A DNA stretch of 64,000 nt from Dioscorea cayenensis subsp. rotundata (GCF_009730915.1 NC_052481.1:868001-932000), one strand, 5' to 3'; shown: positions 23,420 to 37,471, counted from the first letter of the stretch. Translations and numbers: made by a program. Notes: generated from the sequence alone by a model not told the origin.

Positions 23420-25311
23420 CTACAAACATAGAAACATTGCCACTTTCGAAATCACGTGCACATGTGTGAGAAGTTGAGCCAGTGGGTCAACTCCGGGGGA
23501 TAATAACTCGGAAATCGAGTTTGTAAAAATCCCAAGAAGAGCATTATATCGAGCACATTCTTGTGCACGTTCTTCCTCACGTTGTGCCCGTTCTTGCTCT
23601 CGCTCCTCTTTCAATTGTTGCATTTGTTGCTCCATTTGATTAAACCGCTCAACAAACTCACTTGATTGGGCGCTTGAGGTAGTAGAAGTTACGCTAGTCG
23701 CATTCCCCCATAATAAGTTTTTGAGTGTTGGACCCAATCCAAGCCCTCTTACTCGCCCACATCGTTCTTTTTCCAATAACTTGTGTCGAAATTTCAGTTT
23801 CAACAATCTGCATATCCTCATCTCATGTTTCACATTCGACTAACTTCTCATTTGCTTTAACCTGTATATATTGAAAAAATTTATTCTAAAGTAGTCTTAT
23901 ATTGTGCACCAAATTACAAAATAAGGAATACATAAGACATAATTATTACCATAATTTGTTCAGTTTCCACATTCATGTGAGAACCATCCTTTTTAGTGTG
24001 AGTTGCTTTTAAAAAAATTCGAGCTCGTCCTACTTTTTCTTCCATTGTGAACCTCCCTACAAGTGTTTAAACCAAAAATTGTTTGAATCACAAACATCAA
24101 GAGATAAACTTGAAGACATCATTAAAAATACAAACGAAAGTAAAAACAACAACATTTTTTTAATTCACACCTACAATTTAATTCTTAATATATATTTGCC
24201 TACCATTTCCTTTTCCTTTTCTAGCAAAAGCTCTTTTGATCCGAGGTATGAGTATATTTTTTTGTTGTTTTTACGCTAGCAACCCCAAGTCTTTCTGAAT
24301 CCTACATAATGACATGTATAGTAACGTAGAAATAAGAAAGATATTACAATTTTTAGTAAAAATAAGTAAAAATACATATTCATACCTCTCCTTTATTTGA
24401 ATACCAATAATCGACTAATTGTTCCCACTTGCCATCTAATGGTTGCATTTGGATGTTTATCTTTGTTCACTTGCATACCATCTTCTCGTTTGAATTGACG
24501 CTTTTTTTCAAATCATGCTTGTAATCTCTCCATTTCTTCCCCGAGTGACTTGAGCACATACTCTTTTTGAAATCTCAAGTGCAAATCGTAACTAGTTGAA
24601 GACATTATAAACAATTTTTGTTTATCAATGTAACTTGATGTTTTTATATTTATAGAAATAACATTTGAACAATTCAATTATGTGGGTTTACCTCAATGAA
24701 TTTGAACAATTCATCCTTCAATGTTTTTTTGGCACTTTATGCCAACTCTCATAATGGATGCCAATTTGTTGACCGGTTCAAGCAAGCATGCCGAGAAATC
24801 CGACCCGATGAGTTGCGCTCGGCCCAATTGGTTGTCCCAAATGATTTGCACTCACCACAATCCTCTCTTCTGGTGGTAATGACCACAAGTCTTTCAAAGT
24901 AGTTCGGCCTCTTTTTTTTTGTTGTCCATTTCTATCAACTACATATTAGTATAACATAAGAATATTAACACAAATATAATAAATTATGATTAAGTTTCAA
25001 GATATGAAAACGAACACGCATTTAAATTTTTTTGCTTCACTAGCTGCAGAGCACGTTCTCTAATCTGGGTACTATTATTTTTGGTTTGGCACTTGTTCAT
25101 TGTGATTTGAATCGACTGAAGATGATGTGATCGAGCAATGAGGAGTAACATGAAGTGATGGAGCGGATCTAGTAGAACCAATAGGGGCTGCTGAATTGGA
25201 GTTGTTGGTGTTGCTCATTCTAGCACCCACACCATCGTCACACCCACTACCATTATTTGGAGCATTAGTTGGAGCGAGGGTTACGACACGACCATTTTTC
25301 ATTTTGTTCAA
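23420..25311 (-). pseudogene. TNPA-like Ptta/En/Spm transposase gene, degenerate
   Basis: Several short exons, seen by translating the minus strand: Ser/Asn-rich N-terminus (25311-25075); a conserved plant-transposon domain at about 24905-24690 (NHLGQPIG, GFLG, WHKVPKKTLKDELF); a WEQLVDYWYSNKGE stretch at about 24425-24385; VGRARIFLKATHTKKDGSHMN at about 24045-23950; and a last exon with VRGLGLGP and a Glu/Gln/Arg coiled coil (QMEQQMQQLKEEREQE, near 23640-23580). These are hallmarks of the PF03004-type second protein of CACTA elements, thought to bind subterminal repeats. An in-frame TGA near 23822-23826 and a frame change before VRGLGLGP break it. Exon edges are approximate. Confidence 0.75.
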
Positions 25312-26549
25312 TTTTTAATTTCGGCATATTTTCTCTTATCGCATCATATAAACAAAGACATGTTATTGTTTTGAATGAATCTCCCATACATGGAAGTTCT
25401 TGTCTAGTGGAACAAAAATAAATAAATAAATAAAAGCAAGACATGTTCTCAGAGGTTCTAAATTAATCAAGTTCTACAATAAAAATAGCAAAGCAATTTA
25501 ACCGCATCATCGTAAGGACATCGAAGTTTAAGAACAACGAGAGGAAGGACATGCTCGAATGATAATAATTTAACAGTCACAACATTCAAAATGATGCGGT
25601 TAGGATTCATCTCGAATGTAAAGATGATTAAGTGAACAATATCATGGAGAAGATTTCACATGCGCTACTAAAGGAAAGAAGCATGTGCCACTAATCCTCG
25701 TTCATGAACCATGCTTTTAGATTGTTATTTAATGAAGACATATACGCACTAACACAAATCCCAAAGGCTCGATAAGATTACGAATAATTTTAATGACAAG
25801 CATTAGCATAGAATTAGACATCACCCCGAAGCTCCAAATGTTCTATCAAGAAAACAAAAGAAAAAAAAGAAGAGCTTCTCTAAGGACATATTCGGACGAT
25901 GAATGCACACAACAATGATCTTAACAGTACAAATGATCACAAGAATATGAAATGATTCAACTACCAATATCTGTGGCATGAACAGGCTTGTTATCAAACA
26001 ATATGCTCATCATAATATACACCATGTATGTCTTTTCTTTGAGAAAAATTGACCTCCATTAACACTACAAGCATGAATGCTCCATTCAGTATAGTGTTTA
26101 TGAGCAATTCAAGCTTTTCTATGTGAGGTACAATTAATTCAGTTCTCCTAAATTGCACTAATCATGAGATTTTTTTCATATTTGCACTCTCTCAGATTGT
26201 CGACCAACATCTTGTCAATGCTTTTCATATTTGCATTAGTCCTAATGGAAAATGAACTGTTAAATATCACAACCAAAGTTAGTGGGCTGCAAAAACAGAG
26301 GTTGGAGTTGATCAAATATTTTTTTGAACCAAATCACGATGATCGCTTGAGTGGAGGTAGGCCCCTCAATAAAATTCATCAAATTCCTCGTCTTGGGCGA
26401 AATAGTGATATGATTTCTCGGATAAAAAGGTTCGAGGGAACAAAAATATCACGGAATCGAAGATTACATGTCTAGCTTGGCCAAACTTTTAAACCGATAG
26501 AGATGCATTAATACTACTTTGAGATGACATCAACGTTTTGAGACACGCT
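25312..26549. other. CACTA internal spacer upstream of the TNPA-like gene
   Basis: No recognisable protein. The 103-residue plus-strand frame at 26164 lacks any known motif. Probably promoter, leader or intron of the minus-strand gene. Confidence 0.5.
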
Positions 26550-27849
26550 TAGGGATGTCAACGGGCGGGATTTACCGGGGATACATTCCCCGCCCCGCCC
26601 CGATTTTTCCACCCCTATCCCCGACCCGGCCCCGAATCCGAATCGGGGATTTTTTCCCCGTCCCGTCCCCTGCGGGGATTTTTCGCTCGAGGGATTCCCC
26701 GACCCGGACTAATAAATTAAATTATTATTATTATTTAATTTAAAATTTATATTATATTATAAAATTCTCATAAATATGAAATGACTATATCAATAATTTT
26801 CCATTAGATGCAAATGAAACATACATTAATGGACTTGAAATTAAATGACAAATTGGCTTTGGAGCAGAATTCATCACATTTGATCTTTAATTCACCTGTC
26901 CACCACACTTAACTTATTTATGAAACAGTTTCATAATATCAATCAAATGGAGTAAAAAGAAATCTGAAAACTTCAGTGAATCAGTGTCTCTGCAGAAAAT
27001 TACATTTCAATGTACTTTTAAGTACAAGCCCCATATAGAACTGTAAAATAAAGTTCAGTTTTCAAATGCTTGAAGTTGATTTCAATGACTTTTCTGTGGA
27101 TGGATACCTGATAAATCCAAAATCATTAATTAATTATGCAGAGGAAAGTCTGCATGCAGGTTTTTCGATCTGGCTGAGTGTTATAGGACTTGCAGTTTAG
27201 ACATTTCTGAGCAACTATGTGGAATTTGACATTAGAGTTCACACACCAAAGTCATTGCACAGAATGTGGAACTGCAGGAAAACATGGAAAGGTAGCATTA
27301 GTAATTTTAACTTGGATTCATTGAGCACTCTTCAGTTGTAGTGCAAGTACCATTTTGTAGTAGTAAACAACAAGAAACAAATTTATATATATTAGTAATA
27401 AATTGTGATGAGACACAATAATACTTGATCTTATAATTCAAGGTCAATCATCTAAATGCAACACCCATGATGACCACATAGTATAATTAAAATATACCAC
27501 ATAGTATAATTAAACATAATCCATTAACTTAAATAAATAAAATATATTTAAATAGAATATTAAATAAATTTATTAAATATTAAATATTAAATATGTCTAT
27601 TTTGTTTAATTTTTATTTAGATATTTCATATTTATAATATATATATATATATATATAAATTAAATATTTATTATTTCGGGGCCGGGGCTGGGCGGGGAGG
27701 GTATTCCCCGACCCCGGCCCCGACCCCGACGGGGAATTTTTTCATGCCCCCGGCCCCGGCCCCGACCCCCAAAAAAATTCCCCGACCCCGGCCCCGACGG
27801 GTCGGGGAATCGGGTTCCCCATCGGGGCCGGGGCTCATTAACATCCCTA
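26550..27849. mobile_element. Non-autonomous hAT element inside CACTA, 1300 bp
   Basis: Left end TAGGGATGTCAACGGG and right end, reverse-complemented, TAGGGATGTTAATGAGCCCC are hAT-type terminal inverted repeats. The 8-bp flanks gacacgct (26542-26549) and gacacagt (27850-27857) match at six positions, a worn hAT target duplication. GC-rich subterminal CCCCGNCCCCG runs mark both ends; the middle is AT-rich and non-coding. It lies between the two CACTA genes and so is younger than the CACTA insertion. Confidence 0.88.
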
Positions 27850-27857
27850 GACACAGT

Positions 27858-30739
27858 GCCATCACAGAAAGTAGAAGTCAAGAGGAGTAATGAAATTCTA
27901 TCATGATAATCTGCAAAGTTAACATACCTCTTGCGAGGGAATTGTTAGTATTTCTTGCAGTTAGTTTGATGAATCATGCTGCTCCGGCATCCGATCGTCA
28001 ATGTTTGAATTTTTAAGCTTAGTGCAAACTTTTTATGATCTGTTCCTCAAGCTCCAAGTTTCAAGTGCTCAACAAAAATCATAAACTTCGAAACTCATTG
28101 AGGAAAACCATGCATATCATAGAAACTCGATGAGCGTAATGATGTATATAGATCAAGAGCCTCATATGTCCAACGGTAGTATTATCGAGACGATTGCTCA
28201 TCATGTTCCCCTATAATTTTTGTCGAATTCCGCCGCCTCAAGCATTGTGACCACAAAGAGAAGTTGATAAATAAATAAACCAGAATTTGGCCATTAATCT
28301 CTAAAGATTGAAATGTCATTCATTACCAAAAGTCCCGACAAGAGCATGATCCACTCCTGAAATGATGAAATCTGTTATTGTTACTTGATAACACATAACA
28401 AAAGAAGACACATAAATCATATGTTATTGTTTCTTGCTTATATTCCTTATATCTAATAAACCAAATCTTGCACAACAACATATATAAAAAGAAAGAAAGA
28501 AATGAGATTAAAAAAGAAGGCTTCTAAACAAGAGATGATGATTTCCACCTACTTTTCAAAAGTGATAATGTTGATCGTGAGCATTTCACAAAAAGGCACA
28601 TATATAAGAAATAAGATACTCTACTTGAAGAACAGAGATGAATTGAACTTTATAAACAACTGAGCAATAGAGGTCGATAGTCCTAAAGTTATCGGGTTAA
28701 ATGCCATCTGCTGAATCAACAACTAGGTTTCTCAAGTGTTCATCAAGAGAACAAGAACCAATGATGCAAGGGATCTCTTGCAATTTTTCAGAGTACAAAA
28801 TACAAATATATAGAATACAAAATCCAGCTACCACATTCTGCTCGCACAAAAATATCCGGCATTGTAAAAGTATTCTACCGGAAACTAATACTTGTGCACC
28901 TAATTCTAATTACATTAGGAAAAATAATTCATTTTGTGCTCTATGGTGTTCTTGGTTCCAAAGAAAGGATTTCATGTGCTAATGAAGTAGAAAAAAACTT
29001 TGTCATCTTCGGAAGAATATAAGAACTAGACAAGTTATAATTCCAATCCAATAAAGGAACAAGACCATTGATCAAATCTTGGTTGCTCAACGAAACAAAA
29101 ATAAAGATTCTTATGTTGGGCAACAGGAAAATTACCTAAATTTACAATTATAGGACAATCTTACAAGCTAAAAAAAGACTTAATTATAGAGATGAATGCA
29201 AATTTTTGCGATAGTGGGGACTTACTTGTGATAGTGCATAGAAAAAATAAAGAATTGACGTGGCTTGTGCTTGTTTTTCCCACTTGGCAATGCTACATAG
29301 GTTTTAGAACTCTCACTGAAATAACAAATGCTTTGCGACCATAAAGACAGATTAACAAATGGAGTGGTGTAGGAAGCTGTGCATCTATTGATCAGTATAC
29401 TGTATTTACTAGATGCAAGAGAGGCAAGTTAAAATCTAATGTTATAATTTCAATCAATGATTAAAGAACCATCAGTGATTTGGTGTATAAACTGAAATAT
29501 ACCACAGTTGTGTATTAGCAATATTACACATTTTTTAGGGGTTATGCAACCAACAAAAAAAAATAATCCAAGATTCTGTTATTCTAGCTTTGTATTGAAG
29601 ATATTTTCATGTACATGACCAGCATAAGATTTGTCAAAATCACAAGATCATAGATGACTCACAACACCACATTTAGTTGATCTAATGGAGATGATTAAAG
29701 AAAGAAAATGATCAATATACATGAATTTTGATGAAATTGATTCTTTTTTAACATCAGTTTTTTTTTTTAAATAATCTTACATATAAAGCCATCCATCATT
29801 GAAAATACGTAAACCCTCCCATCTATCAGTCAGATATTGAATTTATATATCAGTAAATTATGCAAGTTAAACTCAAATGTTGAAATCATAACTTATGAAT
29901 AAAGAACCATCAATGACCTGGTGTATAAATGGAAAAATGCCTCACCAGGAAAACTCTATTCTTATTGGCACTGGTGGATCTAGCTTTCTTTCCCAGCTTG
30001 CTCTGTCTCAGCAGATTCAATTATGAGCTATACCCTGCAGATAAGCAGTAAATGTGGCATGCATGAAGTCCAGTTCCTTGAGAGAATAAGCATCAATATG
30101 TGGCAAAGGAAATTAGAAATAGAGCCCGGGAAAAAAATCACAATCTAAATACATGCCTTGGCTATGATAAACCATATTCACTAAAGTACTTATGCTATAT
30201 TTTTCTAAGGAACTTTCACCGCTTCAACTTTGTTAACCCTGGAGGTCCTTGTTCATGGAAGATGAAACCCGAGCAGGAATTCTTAGGATGCCCCTCGCAT
30301 ATAAGCAGTGAAATGGTCGAGGAATGAAAGCAAGTTACTTTAAAAGAATGAGAATCAACATATGGCAAAGGAAATTAAAAACGTAACCTGAATAAAAACA
30401 ATCTAATTGCATGATCTGGCTATAATAAACTACATTCACCAAATTAGCTAAAAGTAGCGCATCGTCTTTTTGTGATGGACTTATAGATGCGTAAATAGTT
30501 ATCAATCAAATATGCCACTTGTAAACAATTTTGTAAAACATAATGGTTGACTTTTTGGCAGTAGAATGAATGGATTTAGTTATCTAGTGATAAATTACAA
30601 ACAAGATGTGAAGAAGACATTAGAAACAAGATATAGCTTTACCTTTAAAAATAAAGAAAAAAGTCAATACAATTAGTATAAGACATTGCTAAGAGTCAAA
30701 AGTCGTAAATGTCCTCGTCAACATCTTCACGGGCCCATT
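27858..30739. other. CACTA internal spacer between the hAT element and TNPD
   Basis: AT-rich with no protein I recognise. It contains two internal direct duplications: roughly 29400-29510 resembles 29835-29940 (shared core aaagaaccatca..gay..ggtgtataaa), and 30039-30190 resembles 30295-30450 (tgtggcaaaggaaatta / tatggcaaaggaaatta cores). Confidence 0.6.
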
Positions 30740-33700
30740 GACCCTCATTATTATCATTGAAGATACTCTCATGAGAGGAAGGGAAACATTCAGTCGGGGT
30801 CCATCATCTCATTATTTCATCACCCATGTCGTACACTTCTCTTGGTTGATTACGTATCACAACAAAAACCAACCGTGTTCTTTTGGATCCTCGGAATAGA
30901 AAAACTTGCTTTTACTTGTGATGAGAACACATAAGGCTCATCGAGGATATGTTTGCAAGTGTGAATCGTAGGCAGAGAAGTTGACCATTGTAAACCCTAT
31001 ATCTATCTTTCTTGAGCCCCCTACTATTATTCACATCAGCCCAATCACAATGAAATAACACAACCTTGAACTTGTTAAAGTAGTCTAACTCAATTATATC
31101 ATTTAGCACACCATAGTAGTCAACATTTCCTTCCAATGGATTAGCATCCCTATCATCGGGCGTAGCTCATAGTAGAAGAAGTAACAAGACATCCGAATTT
31201 TGAGTTCAGCCTAAATCTTTCTCGAGATTTAGTATGGAATCGAAATCCATTAATGACGTAGTCCTTTATATCTCTTGACAATCCCTATTTGGACCTTGCG
31301 TAAAGAAATCTTCCGACATATTTTTTTCCCATGAGAAACCTATACAGGTTACATGAATGCAATTATAAAAATTCTTAATAGAGAATTGTTCAAGAGACTA
31401 AGATTTTCTAGTTGCTTACCGTTTCTCCCAACCATTCATGAAAAGTTTCGGTAAATTTCCTATCGAGATCACGAGCATTTGAACGTCGACCTCTTGTTTG
31501 ATCTTTCAAGATATTTCTATACTCACTACAAGTAATGATAAAAAATGTTAAAAACTTCCAACACACCAACACACCAAATAAGAAATGTGAAGTGTTTAAC
31601 TTACATTTGGAGTGAGTCAATAGCTTTATAGTGGAATAACACATAACGATGTGCTTGTGCCCATGATCTATCATCTAACTGTGCCACTTCAACTTTCCCT
31701 ATTGGTTCTCCACCACTTTCAAATAAATACGACTTTACAAGTAGCTCATGGTGCACTTGTGTTAAATTTCTCCCGTGTCTATCAAATATTGTTTCAACAT
31801 CAACCAAATACCTAAAACAAAAAGTGACACATTCTTTCCGCTAGAAATCCTTCAAAGAATAGATCCTTCAGATATCGCTTATTCCGCTACATAAGATTTT
31901 AACTTGAGCAAAAACCTACAAATGTATTCTTGTCAGATTGTTAACCTATAGAAGTTTGTCCGACAAGACATTATAATAAAATTGATGTTTTACCAAAATA
32001 ATACCTCTCGATTGGATACATCCATCGATAGTACACTGTGTCCACCCGATTTTTGGCCTCCATTGGTAGATGAACAACCAAGTGCACCATTACAGTGAAG
32101 AATGCAGGTGGGAAAAGTTTTTCTAAGTGACACAAAGCTATTTGCCGCTCGATATTGAAGGTTGTCAAGATCTTCCACCTTAAGAACTTTACATGAAATA
32201 ATTTTTGAATATGTTACAAAAGCTCGAAATGGCGTGAGTCACTTGCTTTTGACATGGATGACCTCAAAGCAATTGGAAGCAAATCATGCAAAGAATATGT
32301 GATAATCATGTGATTTTAAAGACTGAAGTTTTCGCTCCTTCTGATTTACACATTTTGATATATTCGAAGAGTAAGCATCTGGGACTTTTATAGTCTTCAA
32401 GACTTGACAAAATAGGTCTTTTTCTTTTTGTCATGGAGAAAAGAAGCCGGTGGTAGTCTTGTTTTGCCATTGGGAAGATATTGAGGATGAAGCTCTCGAC
32501 GAATTCCCATGTCAACCAAATCAAGTCTGCATTTTAGATTATCTTTTGATTTCCCATCAACATTAAGAATTGTTCCAACAATATTTTCACAAACATTCTT
32601 CTCAATGTGCATCACATCCAAGTTGTGGCAAAGTAGGTTGTGCTGCCAATATGGTAAATCAAAGAATATGCTTCTCTTCTTCCACAAACTTGCTTCATTT
32701 GATTCCTCTTCCTGTATTTCATCATCATCAGTATCCAAGTCAATATTGGATAATTGCCGTGGTCTTTTCTTTGAAGAGTTATTATTGTTTGATTTTTTTA
32801 TTTTGCTTTTGCCATGCTTTCCATAAGAAAATTGCATCTCTTTCAACATTAATAAAATATAATATCCAGTAGTAACTGAAGGAGCTCGACGCATCTCTAC
32901 ATTACCATCAAACAGATGTTTCTGAGATCTGTATGGATGATTATGTTCTAGCCATCGCCGATGTGCCATATAACAAAACTTCTGGCCATTAGTTAACCAT
33001 TGTGATGAAGTTTCCGCAGCACAACAAGGACAAGCATATTTCCCTTTAGTGCTCCAACCTGATAAATTTGCGTAAGCAGGGAAATCATTAATAGTCCATA
33101 ACAAGACAGCCCGCATATTGAAATTTCTCCTTACAGATGCATTGTATGTCTCTACACCAACCCATAATTGCTTTAACTCTTTAATAAGAGGTTGTAAGTA
33201 TATGTCAATATCGCTTTCCGGTGCCCTTTGTCTCCGTGAATAATCATTGACAAAAGAAAAAGAAGTTTGTTTCATCCCAATCCACGGTGTGGCAAGTTAT
33301 AAGGGATCAACACCACTCCGGCCAAGTGTCTGTAAGAAGTACTTAATAATTTGAATGGGTTAAACCCATCCGAAGAAAGCCCAAGCCTCACATTTCTAGG
33401 ATCACAAGCGAAGTCAGGATATCTTGCATCAAATGATTTCCATGCCTCAGCATCAGCAGGGTGTCGTAACAGTCCATCATTGGGCCGACCATTAGCATGC
33501 CAGATCATATCAGCAGAAGTCCTAGTCGACATGAAAAGTCTCTGCAGTCGTGGTATTAATGGAAAATACCGTAAAACCTTCGCAGGTCTCTTGTGGACCA
33601 CTTCATTGTCTTCATTCAAACGTTCACCAGAATCAGTGGACACCCAGTGAGAACGACCACAAATATGACAAGATTGCTGACCTTCATTATGCTCCCAATA

Positions 33701-34432
33701 TATCATGCAGTCATTTGGACAACTATGAATTTTTTCATACCCAAGACCCAAATCCTTAATAACTTTCTTCGACTCACGACTACTTTCAGGAATAGCCACT
33801 GAGGGAAAAAATTCTTTTAAAAATTCAATCAAGTGGTCAAGGCCTTTAGCAGTCATCCCGCACATGCATTTCAAGTGGAAAAGTCGAATGCAAAAATACA
33901 ATCTAGAATGTTGCGATCCCTCATAAAGTTTGTCGTTCATATCTTCAAGCAACTTGTAAAACTTTGCCGCTTCTTTAGAAGGTTGTTCATCAACTTCTAT
34001 AGGAGCTTCACCTCCATCATTCACCTCAACGTTGAATTCATCGGCAGTAGATGGTAGGCCCTCGTTATCAACTTGATGGATGTTGAAAGCATCCCGCAAT
34101 AATTCTTCCAAACTATCTGGTCTTGCACGAGAAGTTTGGAAGTGAGGATTGGAGCTTGATGGAGCTGTACATGTGTTTGTTGGCTCATGGATAGGTGACA
34201 GTACACGCTCTCCATGAAAAAACCAACATGTGTAACCTTGTACAATGCCATCACAAACTAAATGTTCAAGCACTGTTTCACGTGTTTGCCAATGGATATT
34301 CACACACTTTATGCAAGGGCAAATGATCCTATCATCTTCACTTGAGTTGGCAAATGCAAAATTGAGGAATTGTTCGACTCCATCTTCATATTCTTGACTC
34401 AATCGTGACTTACGCATCCAACTCTTATCCAT
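30740..34432 (-). pseudogene. TNPD-like transposase of the CACTA element (Transposase_21), frame-broken
   Basis: The catalytic protein of CACTA transposons. Starts MDKSWMRKSRLSQEYEDGVE with a transposase-associated N-terminal domain (residues 1-75, Cys pair CPCIKC). The Transposase_21 region follows (CPNDCMIYW, CHICGRSHW, RPAKVLRYFPLIPRLQRLF, MIWHANGRPNDG, then SRRQRAPESDIDIYLQPLI, WTINDFPAYANLSGWSTKG, CPCC, FFDLPYWQHNLLCHNLDVMH). After 32397 exon-like pieces remain: CHLEKLFPPAFFTVMVHLVVHLP and YRWMYPIERY (32140-31990), WLGETV (31410) and a DUF4216-like end (FKVVLFHCDW, 31070). A 2-bp insertion near 33287 (PYNLPHRGLG then stop) breaks the first 386-residue frame from the next 292-residue one; more stops follow, so no full protein is made. 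Confidence 0.9.
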
Positions 34433-36914
34433 TTCTGCTTAATATATTAAAAAATTATTCACAATATTGTAAATTAAAGCATATTTCGCCTTAACACATT
34501 AAGATATACGTCAATGTGAAACTATAGAATTTTTACTTCGTCGCTATTTTTTAATCGATGTAAACACATTAGGTCTTATAAATCAAGGTGAAACTATGTA
34601 AAACATAAGCTAACAAAGAAGGGAATAATTCACATGACTCATAAGTGAGAAGGGAACATCATTCCTTTTCCAAGCACTAGTTTATTGGAATGAAGTTTTA
34701 ATGATGAAGAAAATTACAATTATTCCATAATGCGTCCTTTTGTAACATAAATTTTTAAAGATAAAAGAGATCACTATGATGATCATACATGTTTCACATG
34801 TTAATTTGTTCTTGCTTCCAGCTTCTCTAGAATTAACTTCCAAACTGACTTTGGGATTTTGATTTTCTAGACAGCATTGAATCATCTGCTCACCTAATTA
34901 ATTGTAGTTAGAAACCATGCAACGTATTATAAATAAATGATAAAATGATCTAGTCTTTGAAGGGATTTTGAGGAGTCCATGTCTGCCTTTAGGGGAACTA
35001 CATATTCTATTTTGCCGACCAACTACAAAAAGAAAAGAGTAACTTGGTCGGTGACTAATTACTCCTAACTCACTCTAATTTCACAGGCAAAAAAAAAAAA
35101 ATCTTTGATTTCCATGACTTTGTTGCAGATACAGGAAAATTTAGTATATAGATTCTAGAGGGAAGTAACATTGATTCTAGATTAGATGAATAATGTCTGA
35201 ATTTTCTAAAATCTACAAAAGTTAAAAGATTGTTTTTAAAGTCTTGTCAATCAAATCAGTTTGTGTGGACATATTCTAGAGATTGGACCTTTTTTGGTTG
35301 CCATTAGACTTAGTGAGATATTTCAATGAATACTAAACATAACAACAAATAGTTTATATAAAAAAAATACTAATAAAATATAAGAAATAAAATGCTAACA
35401 AACTAAACAATAAAAATGAAAATATGACCATGCACCACCAGCGCAATAACCCGATAGTAATGAGTTTATTTCGCATATCAGAGATTAAAGATTTAACTCT
35501 TTTAAAACATGATTAGGTATTTAGGAAATGTTAGGTCCCTGTGTATCAAGGTTTGTCCTTAATCATGACACCTATTTGTTTTATTCTGGTTGAAATCTCA
35601 ATCTAATCTTCTGAAATGACATGCAAACTATATAAGAAAATAATTAAATTAAAATTTGATGCTCACGCATCAAGATTATTTCCTATCATGCTAATCAAAT
35701 CATCTCCACAACTCTTTGTTGTATTCTGGTAGATTTCTCAAGCTGATCTTCTCAAATGATGAAAAGAATTATATAAAAAAGCCACAACTGAATGATTTAC
35801 TAAAATCAACTCCTAGCACTCCACAAAAACTAATTTCTTTTACCATGTCGGTAAGATATATCTTAGCTATTGGCAAATTATAATGAAACTATGACATGCT
35901 TGCTAAATAGTAGGTGCCTAAAGGGTAAATAGTGAATTAAATTTCAAATTATACACACAAAGGTTTTCCATATTCAATCAGAAGCAACCACATCAATGTT
36001 ACAACAGAAATAATTATATGGTCCATACCTACTAGATGTTGCTAAAAGAACAAAAATATCACAGTTGTTGATTAAAACAAACCTCTAAACCAGCACAAAT
36101 CAAATAACAAAAGTTTATATTTCCAAGAAAAGAGTCAAGACCAGCAAAACACACAAACAAACACCATTTTGAAACACTAAACATGTTTGATATCTGTATC
36201 TCAAACATCTAAATGAGTAAACTAGCATGATGTTGGAGTACTTGCTAAAATGGTGATCAAAAGCATGGTGCTCCCTAACAAATGTTAAACAAGCATGGAA
36301 ATTTCCAGTTTATTCCTTTAATTGTCAAACAAAAACTTCACATTTCAAGTAAGCTAATGATCTACAAATCATGATCTCTACTCTCTAATGTTCACAAAAT
36401 TAAAAAACAAAAACAAAGAACCCATACATGCAATACCCAAGCGATCCCGCCAATCCTCAAAAAGCTCGATCAACGCATACATCCGATCTGGTCTCCACGC
36501 CTGCTCCAAAGAAGAGCATCGAGATTCATCCATACATCCGATAATTCCCAAGAACCACACAAGACGATAATAAAAAAGAAAAATCATGTCGTTTTTCCAA
36601 TGAAGACGAAGCTCATCAGCTGCTCAACGATTCGGTAGTCTCGACGGTACTGGCATGCGCGGCAAAGGGCGGCCTTCTTCAAAAACCCCTAACAAAATCC
36701 CAATGAACCACCAAAAACCTAAAACAAGAAAAACACCCAAAAAAAAACCTAAATCAACAACACTAAATCACCTTACGAACTCGACAGCTTCAATTGTGCG
36801 CAAGAAGTCAAAGAAGACAAGGCGAAAAGAGAACAACGCGCAGGGGATATAGAGAGAAAAAAAGAAGAAACGGGGGAGAGAAATCGAAAGGAAACTAGCA
36901 AAGTTTTAATCTTT
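34433..36914 (-). promoter_or_regulatory. CACTA region upstream of TNPD, probable leader and promoter
   Basis: No coding similarity. The stretch 36420-36900 is richer in C and purines (ctctctatatcccc when read on the minus strand near 36855) and lies just inside the right subterminal array, where En/Spm-type elements start their transcript. 34433-36400 would then be leader or intron. The role is inferred from position. Confidence 0.4.
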
Positions 36915-37446
36915 TCATTAAACTTTACCGGCGTTTATTACAACAAACGCCGTTATATAAATTTTATTTTAGCGGATAATTTTATCCCCGATCTCGCCAA
37001 TAATTTTACCGGCGTTCATTCCTAAAACGCCGCCATATTCATTTAATATACTGGCGTTTATTTAATAAACGCCGGTACATTAAATATATATTTTCCACAT
37101 GTTAAATTCTCAAAGTCCATTAATTACTTTACCGGCGTTTATTTATTTACACGCCACTAAATAAACACACGTGGCGGCGCCTATTAATATAAACGCCGCT
37201 ACGAAAAATTATATTTTTGAATTTTAATTCATCCTAATTTCCCGAAATAATTTGGCGGCGTGTATTTGAATAAACGCCTCTATAATACCGGTGCTTTTTA
37301 AAATAAACGCCGCTAATGTAAATCTTTTTCCAAGCGAAAATTATGTAAACCCCAGAAAGAATATGGCGGCGTTCATTTATAATAAACGCCGCTAAAGTAA
37401 AAATAGTGGCGGGGTTTTTTGAAAGCGCCACTAATTAAACGCCGCA
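36915..37446. repeat. Right subterminal repeats of CACTA
   Basis: Same palindromic GGCGTTTATT...AAACGCC motif as the left end, about nine units spaced roughly 50-70 bp apart, separated by unrelated AT-rich sequence. Confidence 0.9.
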
Positions 37447-37471
37447 GAAGCCCTACTTTGGTGTAGTGAAA

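Larger units (their letters stand above)
22421..37468 (-). mobile_element. CACTA (En/Spm) DNA transposon, 15,048 bp, both genes degenerate
   Basis: Starts CACTACACCA at 22421 and ends TGGTGTAGTG at 37468, flanked by a perfect 3-bp duplication AAA (22418-22420, 37469-37471), the rule for CACTA elements. Both ends carry arrays of palindromic GCGGCGTTTAT...AAACGCCGC subterminal motifs. It encodes a TNPD-like transposase (34432-30740) and a TNPA-like protein (25311-23420), both minus strand and both broken, so the copy is probably not autonomous now. It sits in the LTR of an older copia element and has itself taken a hAT insertion. Confidence 0.96.

Noticed and set aside
26555..27881. Pro/Gly/Arg-rich frames at both ends of the hAT element
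   Set aside because: They come from the CCCCG-rich subterminal repeats and differ in frame and strand.
32509..33802. Several 70-105 residue plus-strand frames
   Set aside because: Opposite-strand shadows of the TNPD transposase.
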